Shown here: piece by piece, positions 52,030 to 62,629 of the stretch | Numbering within the stretch: the first letter of the stretch is position 1 | How the letters are laid out: every line of letters begins with the position of its first letter | Assembly: GCA_037127315.1 (NCBI GenBank) | Contig: JBBBDQ010001685.1 | Location: 671,501 to 735,500 of the forward strand | Direction: 5' to 3' | Source of the DNA: Ascarosepion bandense | Taxonomy: Eukaryota; Mollusca; Cephalopoda; Sepiida; Sepiidae | Length of the DNA stretch: 64,000 nt | Program-made: the position numbers and the translations under genes | The notes under the pieces: generated by a model | Told to the model about the DNA's origin: nothing | The model's input: the letters and a program-made list of their open reading frames with translations, nothing else | The model's database searches: none

Positions 52030-52510
52030 AAAATAAATTTATTCAACAAAATCGCCATTAGCTTTTACCACGGCCTCCAGACGACTTTGGAATCTTCTTC
52101 ATCTCTTCTGGATGGTATCCTTGTTTAAATTTGTAAATGTTACCGCAGACCTTGCCCTCAGTTCCTCTTTGGTGTGACAAGGAATTTTGTTGCTCTCTCG
52201 CTCAATCACACATAATAATCAAGGGGGGGTTGCAGTCTTGGGATTTACGTGTCCAGATGTAAAGAGTAATGTAGTGGCAGAAATTGACTGACAATCAGGA
52301 TTGGGTTCTCCTGCTTATTTGATATGCTGCAGAATCTTGTTGGCCGACATAGGGTTGACCCAGGATAGTACTAACTCATCAAGGTACTTGGTGTAGACCT
52401 CTGAATTGAGTCTGTGGTTCTGTAGAAAGAATGGGGGCATAACGTCTTCATCACTGGGGATCATTACAAGCACCATTATGTTCACTGGATATATCATCCA
52501 ACTATTTCAG
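52030..52510 (-). pseudogene. Tc1/mariner-superfamily transposase C-terminal fragment (unit 1)
   Basis: The minus strand gives MIYPVNIMVLVMIPSDEDVM, PPFFLQNHRLNSEVYTKYLD, ELVLSWVNPM, then RESNKIPCHTKEELRA and a C-terminal RRFQSRLEAVVKANGDFVE with a stop. I know this end as that of a Tc1/mariner-type transposase common in molluscs. The middle (the DDE residues around the QQDSAPSH region) is deleted. Confidence 0.72.
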
Positions 52511-53080
52511 AATTTTTTGCACACTTTGAAAAGTTCGTAATGGAGCATCCGGCGCGAATTTCAAGCAGTGCAACATGCTTTTTCCAAATTTCTGGTAGAG
52601 AGAATTGAGTCAGGGTTCTATTATTCTTAGAACTCTTGCATCTCTTCTGGACGGTCGTCTCTTTGTTTAAGTGGCCGAATGCTGCCATAATCTTTGCATT
52701 CAGTTCATCGTTGGTGTTACAAAGAGTGTTGTTGATCTTTCGCTCAACTGAGCCCAACACATAATAATCAAGAGCGTTGCAGTCTATGGAGTTAGGTCAC
52801 TAGATGTAAGTGGTGATGGGGTCGTAGAAATTGTCTGACGGCTATGACTGGGTTACCTTGCTTGAGTGGCTTGGTGATGTGTCCTGTTGCTATTTAGGAT
52901 CTCCCACCATCTTGAGAGAGAACAGAACTACCCTATCGAGGTACTTTTATGCCTCTGTTTTGAGCCTGTGGTTCTGTGGAAAGAAAATTGCGGGTATAAC
53001 GTCGCCATCATTAGTGATCACTTTAAACACAATGATGTTGCCTAGATATATCATCCAACTCTTTCTGAATCCTTTGCACA
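52511..53080 (-). pseudogene. Same transposase, duplicated fragment (unit 2)
   Basis: The minus strand carries VERKINNTLCNTNDELNAKI, MAAFGHLNKETTVQKRCKSS and, at higher coordinates, the AIFFPQNHRLKTEA-like region. The segment 52735-53075 is repeated at 53165-53530. Confidence 0.68.
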
Positions 53081-53640
53081 CTTAGAAAAGTTCGTAATGA
53101 TGTATCCGGTGCCAATTTCAAGCAGTGCAGCATGCAGTTTTCAAATTCAAAGAGAATTGCGCCAGGCTGCTATTACAAAGAGTGTTGTTAGACTCTCGCT
53201 CAACTGATCCCCACACGAGGATTGCAGTCTGGGGAGTTAGGTGTCCAGATGTAAAGAGTGATGTAGTGGCAGAAATTGTCTGACAGCTATAACTGGGTTA
53301 TCCTGCTTGAGTGGCTTGGTGATGTGTCCTGTTGCAATTTAGGATCTCCCAACAGCTACCCTCTTGAGAGAGAACAGAACTACCTCATCGAGGTACTTTT
53401 ATGCCTTTGTGTTGAGCCTGTGGTTCTGTGGAAAGAAGAATGCGGGTATAAAGTCGCCATCATTAGTGATTCTGAACACAATGATGTCGTCTAGATATAT
53501 CATCAAACTCTTTCCGAATCCTCTGCACTATTCTCAAATTGACACCCAAACACTCTGAAATGTTTGTATTGGAACTTCCGACACGAATATTAAGCAGAAC
53601 AGCATGATGTTTTCACATTTCTGGTGACTAAATTGCATCA
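53081..53640 (-). pseudogene. Same transposase, duplicated fragment (unit 3)
   Basis: Directly repeats unit 2, for example GCTTGAGTGGCTTGGTGATG occurs at 52860 and 53308, and TGAGCCTGTGGTTCTGTGGA at 52962 and 53416. Stops interrupt all frames. Confidence 0.68.
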
Positions 53641-53754
53641 TGGTGATCATTTTCTCACAGAACCTACTATAATATGCTGTCGGCAAAATAAAAAGAACAC
53701 CAAACATGCGCGAAGTTAAAAATATAAGTGGCAACAATTTACACATCGCACCCT

Positions 53755-53885
53755 GTACTAAAAATAAGAAAGACACAGAGGAAACGTCTAGGACCCATAA
53801 CGAGAAACCCATAACGAGAAATATGCGCCTAGAGACTTTCATACTCACAGGTCATATTGAATGCAAAGATGGATTTAGTTAAGAG
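53755..53885 (+). mobile_element. RTE-like LINE family B remnant
   Basis: Frames give NMRLETFILTGHIECKD, matching the RKEALENLILTGQIEGK block of the copy at 43331-43745. About 130 bases only. Confidence 0.6.
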
Positions 53886-54239
53886 GAATGCAGAGGTACC
53901 TACATGAAGAGCTTGTATAAGTGAATAGTAGAACAGGATTGATTGATTCGCTTTTATTTTTTACCGTTTATCAACCCTTTGTGGGTTATTTAAAACCGGA
54001 GCGCACTTTGGATTGTAAGAATCTTTTTCTTTTTTTTTTTAAGTGTGAATATTATATTTTTAATCTTTTTTTAGAATAACAACGGTTGTCTTAGATACAT
54101 GTAATACTATTTAACTTTGACAAGCAGTGTATTCAGGCTTTTCTCAATGGTATTTGTGAATGTAACTAACTTGTCTGCAATGCGAACTCGGCATACCGAG
54201 TTTTAATTCCGAAACATTATCGACTATACCACTCGCACA

Positions 54240-54363
54240 TCCCGACAGAGCGAAGACAAATATTAATAGGAGCAGAAAAAGAAATAAAGTTGTGGAGTGC
54301 TGTGATAGTCCACGCCCTAAAGGGACGCGGCACAGAAGAAGAAGAAGAAGAAGAAGAAGAAGA
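54240..54363 (+). mobile_element. LINE 3' end with (GAA)n tail
   Basis: GTGATAGTCCACGCCCTAAA, GGGACGCGGCACA then (GAA)n of about 27 bases. The tail is as in family B but the preceding text differs, so it may be a related subfamily. Confidence 0.55.
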
Positions 54364-54544
54364 AATCAGTAATGATATTTAATTGTCTGACATTAAATAA
54401 ATGAGAAATGATTATAAATTCTAAGTACAATTAAAAGGTGCTTCAGATCTGGCAATAAGACAAATCAAATTTGTAATTCATTTATATTGTAAGCTAATAT
54501 AAAAAAGGATATAAAGTCGATATAATTAGTTTCTGCAAAAGTTT

Positions 54545-55330
54545 GGTTTTATTTGATTGTTTAACGGTATATCAACATCTTATGGGTCATTTAATGACGA
54601 AATTTAATTTTCTGGTGTTCTTTGATGTGATTTGATAGATTAACAGCACATCAACACCTTATGGGTTATTTCATGCCGAATTTTAATTTTCCAAGATGCA
54701 TTATTTTTTTTTATTTTTTTTTTTTGATAGATTAACGGCATATCATTATATTATGGGTCATTAAATCCCGAAATTTAATTTTCTTGAGAGCTTTGATTTG
54801 ATATGATTGTTTAACGGCATATCAACACCTTATGGTTCATTTAATGCCAAAATTTAATTGTCTTGTTAGCTTTGATTTGATTACATTTTTTTAACGGCGT
54901 ATGGATACCTTATGGGTTATTTACTTCTTTAATATAATACTATTAAAAGTTTTGATTTGATTTGATTTGATTTATTAAAGGCGTATCAACACCTACTGGG
55001 TCATTTAAGTCAAAATTCATTTTTCTTGGGAGCTTTGATTTCATTTGATTATTTAAAGACGTATCAACCCCTTATGGGTCATTTAAGGCATGAATTTAAT
55101 TTTCGGGGGTATTTTGTGAACATTTGTTTGTTTAAAGGCATATCACACCTAAGGGGTCATTTAATGCCGAAAATTAATTTTTTGTGAGCGTTGATTTGAT
55201 TGGATTGTTTAAAGATACGTCAACACCCCATGAGTCATTTAATGCCGAAATTCAACTGCCTTATGAGTGTTAATTGAATTTGATTATTTATCAGCGTATC
55301 AACACCTTGTAGCTTATTTAATGGCGAGAT
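54545..55330. repeat. ~80-bp satellite, site 1 (about 10 units)
   Basis: TTATGGGTCATTTAATG-like text recurs at 54581, 54661, 54751, 54831, 54911, 54995, 55071, 55151, 55230 and 55310, spacing about 80. Unit order: TTTGATTTGATTGTTTAACG, GCATATCAACACCTTATGGG, TCATTTAATGCCGAAATTTA, ATTTTCTTG. Confidence 0.9.
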
Positions 55331-55436
55331 ATAAAATGACGGCAACATATATATTGATGAACCTACTATTGGGTATCTTTCATTAAGACATAAGAAAAAA
55401 AATAATACAAAAGGTTGGACGTTGCAGGAGGGATAT

Positions 55437-55686
55437 ATATATTACTCATCCACATACAAGCCCGTTTCGCTGTATCACAGCTCATCAGTGTGGCTAGACA
55501 TATCCACTTACTTCTGGCCGGGATCGACACTCGACCGATTGGATGTCAGTTGGAGTCTCTACTCCCTAAGCCATCGGCGCATGGGGTCAGAGAAGGGAAA
55601 TTTTAACGTCTTGTATATAAGCAGTGTATACAGACGCTAGTCACCGAGAGAACTCAATTCATTTCTGAAGAGTCACGCATTATAGC

Positions 55687-55690
<4 letters not shown>
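55437..55690 (-). mobile_element. SINE family B copy
   Basis: Minus-strand units TGAGCTGTGATACAGCGAAA and CGAGTGTCGATCCCGGCC, plus the extended stretch GAATTGAGTTCTCTCGGTGA also seen in the 41600 array. It runs into (TA)n at 55690-55740. Confidence 0.8.

Positions 55691-55741
<51 letters not shown>
55690..55741. repeat. (TA)n microsatellite
   Basis: About 25 TA units. Confidence 0.95.
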
Positions 55742-55743
<2 letters not shown>

Positions 55744-55767
55744 ATCGAGGCAGCAGATAATTTTTTA

Positions 55768-56117
55768 AACATATACTGTTTAATATAAGAGACAATGAAT
55801 GTCTATTATGTTTATGTTTAATCATGAGCCGTTCTAAAAATCGTATTTTAGCTTTAATTTCAGCTGAAAATAAAGACAAAAATTCTCCAACATTATTTAG
55901 CTGATGGTGGATGTTTTTATGTTAACGTCCTTGTAACCTCTCTGAAGATGACTCATGTGAGCCGAAAGCTTAGAACCAACTTAATAAAAAATTATCCAAA
56001 TGTTGGAAATTTTTGTCTTTATTTTCACTTGAAATTAAAGCCAAAATACGATGTTTAGAACGGCTCATGATTAAACATAATAGTCGTTCATTATCTCTTA
56101 TATTTAAAAGTATATGT
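55768..56117. repeat. Inverted-repeat element with ~95-bp spacer
   Basis: The left arm (TTTAATATAAGAGACAATGA, ATCATGAGCCGTTCTAAA, AATAAAGACAAAAATT) at 55779-55902 is repeated inversely at 55998-56110. The spacer holds CTCTGAAGATGACTCATGTG then AGCCGAAAGC, the same motif as in the 15356 element, although the arms differ. Confidence 0.85.
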
Positions 56118-56185
56118 CTAGAAAAAATATATATATACTGCCCACCTTCAAGACACACAAAGAGCAGTTTTTATTACAATAGAGA

Positions 56186-56187
<2 letters not shown>

Positions 56188-56222
<35 letters not shown>
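56188..56222. repeat. (TA)n microsatellite
   Basis: TA repeats. Confidence 0.93.
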
Positions 56223-56223
<1 letters not shown>

Positions 56224-56349
56224 CACGATTTGACGACATAATTATTGCTAAAAATATTAAATAATAAATAATAAGGCACTGTTAAAGAACAAGCACGCGT
56301 CAAGAGCTTTCATAACTGGCAGTAAAGAGAATGAACTAAGCCGACGCTG

Positions 56350-56366
56350 CCTCTCTCTCTCTCGCG

Positions 56367-56418
<52 letters not shown>
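56350..56418. repeat. (CT)n microsatellite
   Basis: CT repeats with a central GCG interruption. Confidence 0.93.
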
Positions 56419-56423
<5 letters not shown>

Positions 56424-57127
56424 AGCGTGACAGGATATATGTATATATTAAAATCCAAAGAAAAAATAGCATGTATGTAAAATCCCAAGGAAGATTCTAT
56501 TAATATTAAAATTAAAACTGATCTAGCCAGAGGGCTCGATGTAAATAAAATTATCTATTTACAGAGTCAAATATTTATATATTTTTTAAAAATAAAATTC
56601 GAAAATTACATATGTTGCACGATAATTTTTGCGCAGCAATGGAAAATTACTTTATTATGTGAAAATTCAAAGTTTTTCATACACCAGAAGATCACTTAAA
56701 AGAAGGACAAAGAAAGAAATAAGAAAGAAAAGTTTCAGTGGGAGTAAAAAAAAAGAGAGGGAAGATTATGCTAGAAGACAGGTGTCTAAACACTGTTTCA
56801 GAGGGGAGGGAAGAGAGATGGAAATGAAAGGGAGATGGCGAAATGGATTCAAACTCGATCTATGAAAGAGACATTTAAAGATTACATATTTGTAAAGAAA
56901 TAAAATATAACCGTGTCACAGGAACTGAAGTGTTGGAAATGAGAGGAAAAAAACAAAAAATTGGGAGACAGAGAAAAAGTTATAGGATAGGAACCCCCAT
57001 AAATGTAATCCAAAACTAATTTCCTTTCGATAGAAGCTTCCTCTCCTTCCCTTAATCACTGTAGTATTAATTACAGGTATATAGATCAACCTCTTATCCC
57101 ATACCTTTTCTGATCCTATCATCAATG

Positions 57128-57515
57128 GGTCCCACCCATTCACAGTCAGGTTAGCCAAATGCAGACGACAATTCTACTCCTGCAGCTTCCTCTCTCGCAC
57201 TTCCCGCCTGTGGAACTCGCTCCCGTATTCTTGCTTTCCTAACGGCTACAACCTCCAGAAATTTAAATGCAAAGTTAATACTCATCTACTAACCACTGGC
57301 CTCTAGCTCTCTCCCCTCCCCTGTATAACCTTCCCTTTCTCTCCTCCTATGTATCTGTCATCGCACCTTCTTTCTCAGCTTTCTATTGTTCCTTTCTAAC
57401 TAGCTTGTACTCCTCACTCTTTTCTAATTAATCTTTTTACATTTATGTAACCCCCTGCACATCAGTGGCGTTTCCGCCTTGCTCGGGGTGAAATGATTAA
57501 AAAAAAAAAAAAAAA
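57128..57515 (+). pseudogene. LINE family A 3' end
   Basis: HPFTVRLAKCRRQFYSCSFL, SRLWNSLPYSCFPNGYNLQK, then VNTHLLTTGL and a stop. The 3' UTR has CAGTGGCGTTTCCGCCTTGC, TCGGGGTGAAATGATT and an A tail at 57498. Confidence 0.85.
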
Positions 57516-57794
57516 TTTGAGTAGTAACTGAACATAGATTCAATATCTCACTTTTTAATCTCCGAATATATTTTCCCCTAATATAAGATTTAACAATTTT
57601 TCTCTTATTTGCCCTTCACTAATTAATACTTCCTGATTATCAGAAGCCGTTTTAATATAACCTTTCCCCCTCTTTCCTATAACTTTTCTCGTATCTCCCC
57701 ATTTGTTCGTTTTTCTTTTTTCCCTCATTTCTCGTTTTACTCCCCGCTGCCCACTACCGTTTCTGTGACATGGTTATATTTAATCTCTTTACAC

Positions 57795-58170
57795 ATATGT
57801 ATGAAGGAGAGGCTTGAGGCAGCAGAAATGTGATTTTACAGAAGGATACTGAGAATACCATGTAAAGAGCATGTGTGCAACGATGAGGTGAAAAAAACTG
57901 ATAATAAATATCAGGAAGAGACAAATGAGGTTCCTGGGACACATAATGAGGAAGGAGAGCCTGGAGAACTTGATACCCACAGGTCGGATAATTGCAAAAA
58001 GAGACAGGGGTAAGCAGCGTACTTGTTAGGTCTGAGCAAATGGTTGACGGAGCGGGACTTGGAAGATATTCCAAGAGAAAAATTACTGACAGCGACATAA
58101 GACTGAGCCAAGTGAAAGTCCATGATCGCCTTCGTCCTGAAGGAACACGGAATATGATGAAGAAGAATCT
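57795..58170 (+). pseudogene. RTE-like LINE family B C-terminus
   Basis: MKERLEAAEM-like start, then frames with RQMRFLGHIMRKESLEN and LVRSEQMVDGAGLGRYSKRK, 3' end CACGGAATATGATGAAGAAG. Frameshifted. Confidence 0.75.
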
Positions 58171-58487
58171 TTAACTGTCTTTTTCAACGATCGAGTTTGA
58201 ATCCATTTCAATATCTCTCTTTGTTTTCCCTCTCTCTTCCCTCCCCTATGAAACAGCGTCTAGACGCCTGTCTTCTAATATGTTTTCCCTTACTTTTTTC
58301 ACTCCCCCTCACACTTTTCTTCCTTATTTCTTTCTTTTTCCTTCATTTTAAGTGAACTTCCGGTGTATTAAAAACTTTTGAAATGTTTCCATAATAGAAG
58401 ATCGATGACGAAGCGAATATATTTTTCAAAAAAGTACGTACGACACATGTAGTTTAGATATATATTTTTAAATATATATTCGCAATC

Positions 58488-58655
58488 TACGTACAAGTTT
58501 GTTTCGCTGTATCACTAGGGATCGAAACTCGGCCGATTTGGTGTTAGTTGGAGTCGCTAACCTCTAAGCCATAGACGCATGGTATCAAAGAAGAGAAATT
58601 TTAGTGTGTTATATATAAGCGGTGTCTACAGACGCCAGTGACCGAAAGAACTCAA
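58488..58655 (-). mobile_element. SINE family B copy
   Basis: Minus-strand CGAGTTTCGATCCCTAGTGA, ATACAGCGAAACAAAC and the GAGTTCTTTCGGTCACTGG extension; (TA)-rich DNA on its left. Confidence 0.75.
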
Positions 58656-58689
58656 TTTATATACACAACGATCTTTATTATAATAGAGA

Positions 58690-59400
58690 GGATTGACTTT
58701 TTTTATTTGATTTTTAAAAGCGTATGAACACTTATTGGGACATTAAAATCAGAAACATATTTTTCTTGTGAGCTTTGATTTCATTTGATAGTTTAACGCC
58801 CTATGGGTCATTTAATGTCGAACATTAAATTTATCGGGTGATTTGATTCGATATGATTGTTTGGCGGCATATCAACTTCTTATATTTCAGTTAATAGCGA
58901 AATGTAATTTTCTAGAGGATTTTGATTTGATTTGATTGTTTAACGACTTATCAATATCTTATGGGTCATTTAATGCTGAAATTCAATTTTCTTGTGAGCT
59001 TTGAGTTGATTGGATTGTTTAACTGCGTATTAACACATAATGGGTCATTTAATGCTGAAATATAATATTACTGAGAGTTTTGATTTGATTTGATTTATTA
59101 AAGGCGCATCAACACCTACTGGGTCGTTTAAAGCAGGAATTTAATTTTCCTGAGAGCTTTGAATTGATTTGATTGTTGAATGGCATATCAATTTTTTTTA
59201 ATCATTTGATACCGAAATTTAATTTCATGGTTGCTTTGATTTGATTCATTTATTTCATGACATGTCTTCTAATTGGTCTTTAATACCGAAATTTATTTTT
59301 CTTGGAATCGTTGAGTTGATTTATCTTTTTAACGGCATATGAACACCTCATGGGTCATTTATTGCCGAAATTTAATTATCTTGGGAGATTTGAATAATAA
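58690..59400. repeat. ~80-bp satellite, site 2 (about 9 units)
   Basis: The same unit as at 54545-55330 recurs near 58730, 58801, 58880, 58960, 59040, 59120, 59200, 59275 and 59351. Confidence 0.88.
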
Positions 59401-59639
59401 AACATGATACTTGTTATTCTAATTTCACAACTGTATACATCGTTGTTGCTAGTCATCTTTTGTGTATATAAATGTTTGCGTGAACATAATTATGCGAAAT
59501 GGTTACATGTTTGTTTGATGTTTGTTTTTATTGAAATATTTTGCTATAAAATTTTATTTCTTTAAGGAATTCACGGATATTATATGGTTAAATGCCATGA
59601 GAAAGTTCTTTCATGTTAGTTATTTGGTTGGTTGGTATT

Positions 59640-60000
59640 TTAGAAACACCTCAACCTCTGTTGGTTATTCAATACACAAATTTTAAAATTTTGGAGTCCT
59701 GAGCATGACGGTAAACTGCATCCGGCAGCAAGGACTCTGATTGGAAAATTGTGAGGAGCATAGAAATACCTCTTAGTTGCCGTTGTTCTCAGGTACACCC
59801 TGACACGGAGTGGGAGTACCTGTTAGAGTCCGAGCTATGAGTAAATAGTTAACCCCTAAACTGGGGTCAAAACACTAGAAAGTATAAAAATACACTTTTA
59901 TAGAAATATATACATAAAATAGACATTTATAGAAAAATATACATTTTTGAAGTAAAAATATTACCAACAATACATTTTTGAAGAAAAGATTATTACCACA
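59640..60000 (+). repeat. Dispersed repeat D, copy next to the satellite
   Basis: After one more satellite-like module (ACACCTCAACCTCTGTTGGT) come GAGCATGACGGTAAACTGCA, TCCGGCAGCAAGGAC, GTTGTTCTCAGGTACACCC, GAGTAAATAGTTAACCCC and TATAGAAATATATACATAAA. Confidence 0.82.
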
Positions 60001-60829
60001 ATAATAATAACTCATTATGCGTCGTCCTGTCTGTCAGTTTGCCAGTACCTTCCTAACTAAACTTCCTGTCTGTCTATGTCTTCGCATCTGTTTGCATTCA
60101 AGGTAGCCGGCTTTTCTTATATATCTATAATCATTTACTCTTGAGATATTACTAGTGCGTTATGATTTTGCAATTTCATTTCCGGTCAGTGTACGAGATC
60201 TGATCAAATAAATATCATAACTTGTGCTATAAAAAGAATAGTACAGGACATAAAATAGTCTCTTTCTGATGCCACACACTTTATGTAGAGTCATTTCCAT
60301 TGATGAAAACATTCTCGAGTCTCCTTCTTGGGCATAGCGTTCTCTTGGATTTCATCTTTTTCTCCCTCAGGTGGTATATGAAGAGGAAAAATTAGCTAGG
60401 AGCGAGAGATGAGGTATATTATGGTAGTCGGACATGGTGAAGGTCGGGTTTGACACAAATGTTCACTGATGGAAACTCTGTGGTGATGTTAAACAACCAC
60501 CACCCTCTACACACTTTCCTTCCAATCACTGTTATAAACAACAGAACCGAACGAAAACGTTATAACTTAGTATGTATGCATGAGGGAGTTCAAGGTCAAT
60601 CTGTAGGAATCTGTTCCACTTTAAGTACATTAGGACTGCTACCATAGCAACAGTCCCGATATTTTTTGATCAGACCACGTATGTATGAGCGTGAGTCGAG
60701 AATTTATTGGTAGGATTATCAAATTAAAAAAATTCGGATGCTTGTTCCTTGAGTCTTTGGATAAGATTTTTGGAACTGAGTCGAGCCGAAAAAAATTCAG
60801 TTTCTACTTGCATAGGTTTGGCGCGACTT
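60001..60829. other. Spacer, no recognised gene
   Basis: Open stretches of 65 to 71 codons (60450-60647, 60685-60900) have no recognisable domain. Confidence 0.3.
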
Positions 60830-60961
60830 GCGCAGCAATGGAAAATTACTTTATTATGGAAAAATTCAAAAAGATTTTCATATACTTGAAGTTCACTTAA
60901 AAGAAGGAAAAAGAAAGAAATAAGAAAGAAAAGTTTCAGGGGGGAGTTTAAAAAGACAGGG

Positions 60962-61003
60962 AAGATTATGCTAGAAGACAGGTGTCTTCTAGCATAATCT
61001 TCG
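60962..61003. repeat. Perfect 20-bp palindrome arms
   Basis: GAAGATTATGCTAGAAGACA, a GG centre, then its exact inverse. Copy 1 of the duplication has only the left arm. Confidence 0.93.
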
Positions 61004-61349
61004 CTGTTTCAGAGGGGAGGGAAGAGAGAAGGAAAGGAAAGGGAGATGGCGAAATGGATTCAAACTCGATCTTTGAAAGAGACATTTAAAGATTATATAT
61101 TTGTAAAGAAATAAAAATATAACCGTATCACAGGAACTGAAGTGTTGGAAATGAGGGGAAAAAAACAAAAAAATTGAGAGATAGAGAAAAAGTTATAGGA
61201 TAGGAACCCCCATAAATGTAATCCAAAACTAATTTCCTTTCGATAGAAGCTTCCTCTCCTTCCCTTAATCACTGTAGTATTAATTACAGGTATATAGATC
61301 AACCTCTTATCCCATACCTTTTCTGATCCTATCATCAATGGGTCCCACC

Positions 61350-61817
61350 CATTCACAGTCGGATGAGTTTAAGTCACTGATGCCTCCTCAACAAGTGTTT
61401 ACTCGTGCAACCAGACTGCCAACTGGGTCAAACCCATTCACAGTCAGTTTAGCGAAATGCAGACGACAATTCTACTCCTGCAGCTTCCTCTCTCGCACTT
61501 CCCGCCTGTGGAACTCGCTCCCGTATTCTTGCTTTCCTGACGGCTACAACCTCCAGAAATTTAAATGCAAAGTCAATACTCATCTACTAACCACTGGACT
61601 CTAGCTCTCTCCCCACCCCTGTATAACCTTCCCTTTCTCTCCACCTATGTATCTGTCATCGCACCTTCTTTCTCAGCTTTCTATTGTTCCTTTCTAACTA
61701 GTTTGTACTCCTCACTCTTTTTTAATTAATCTTTTTACATTTATGTAACCCCCTGCACGTCAGTGGCGTTTCCGCCTTGCTCGGGGTGAAATGATTAAAA
61801 AAAAAAAAAAAAAAAAA
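61350..61817 (+). pseudogene. LINE family A 3' end
   Basis: DEFKSLMPPQQVFTRATRLP, NPFTVSLAKCRRQFYSCSFL, SRLWNSLPYSCFPDGYNLQK, then KVNTHLLTTGL and a stop. The 3' UTR ends GTTTCCGCCTTGCTCGGGGT, GAAATGATT and an A tail of about 22 bases. Confidence 0.88.
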
Positions 61818-62104
61818 TTTGAGTAGTAACTGAACATAGATTCAATATCTCACTTTTTAATCTCCGAATATATTTTCCCCTAATATAAGATTTAACAATT
61901 TTTTCTCTTATTTGCCCTTCACTAATTAATACTTCCTGATTATCAGAAGCCGTTTTAATATAACCTTTCCCCCTCTTTCCTATAACTTTTCTCGTATCTC
62001 CACGTTTGTTCGTTTTTCTTTTTTCCCTCATTTCTCGTCTTACTTCCCGCTGCCCACTACCATTTCTTTGACATGGTTATAATGAATCTCTTTACACATA
62101 TGTA

Positions 62105-62275
62105 TGAAGGAGAGGCTTGAGGCAGCAGAAATGTGATTTTACAGAAGGATACTGAGAATACCATGTAAAGAGCATGTGTGCAACGATGAGGTGAAGAAAA
62201 CTGATAATAAATATCAGGAAGAGACAAATGAGGTTCCTGGGACACGTAATGAGGAAGGGGTGCATGGAGAGCGCT
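62105..62275 (+). pseudogene. RTE-like LINE family B fragment
   Basis: Same text as 57795-57970 (GAGAGGCTTGAGGCAGCAGA, TGAGGTTCCTGGGACACGTA), ending abruptly at the duplication border. Confidence 0.78.
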
Positions 62276-62629
62276 AGCCGATTTTGCGCCAAAATTTTAG
62301 ACGCTATAAAAATATACTATTCATGTTTATGAATTTGTTCGATATGCTTCTGACTTATTAATTAGATCAATGAATATTTCTCTTGTTTTTTTTTTCGACT
62401 TTTCAATTTACTACAAGTTATTCAAAGCTGAACATATATATATATTTTTTGTGAATGAGTATTGCATTAAGAGTTTTTTGGGGATAACATTCATTTTTCA
62501 GATGCATGTCCTACTATTGAACATATAGCTGAACGCGAAAAGATGGATTCATACCTTCCCCAGATGAATTTGCACATGAGTAAACGTAACAAACACAACT
62601 GAAATTTAAACTTGGCTACCCGATTTCTC

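Larger units (their letters stand above)
56630..58170. repeat. Segmental duplication, copy 1
   Basis: The order GCGCAGCAATGGAAAATTAC, TCACTTAAAAGAAGGA, ATGCTAGAAGACAGGTGTCT, GAGGGGAGGGAAGAGAGA, the LINE A end, TTTGAGTAGTAACTGAACAT, then the LINE B end is repeated at 60830-62275 with high identity. This copy lacks about 95 bases of LINE A present in copy 2. Confidence 0.88.
56664..58388. repeat. Long inverted repeat enclosing ~1.3 kb
   Basis: The left arm 56664-56880 (AAAGTTTTTCATACACC, TCACTTAAAAG, ATGCTAGAAGACAGG, GATTCAAACTCGATC) is found inversely at 58190-58388 (GATCGAGTTTGAATCC, CCTGTCTTCTA, GGTGTATTAAAAACTTT). It could be a foldback transposon carrying LINE fragments inside. Confidence 0.75.
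60830..62275. repeat. Segmental duplication, copy 2
   Basis: Same order as 56630-58170 but cut off within the LINE B fragment at about 62275, where unrelated sequence begins. It differs by a palindromic insertion at 60962-61003 and ~95 extra bases of LINE A. Confidence 0.88.
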
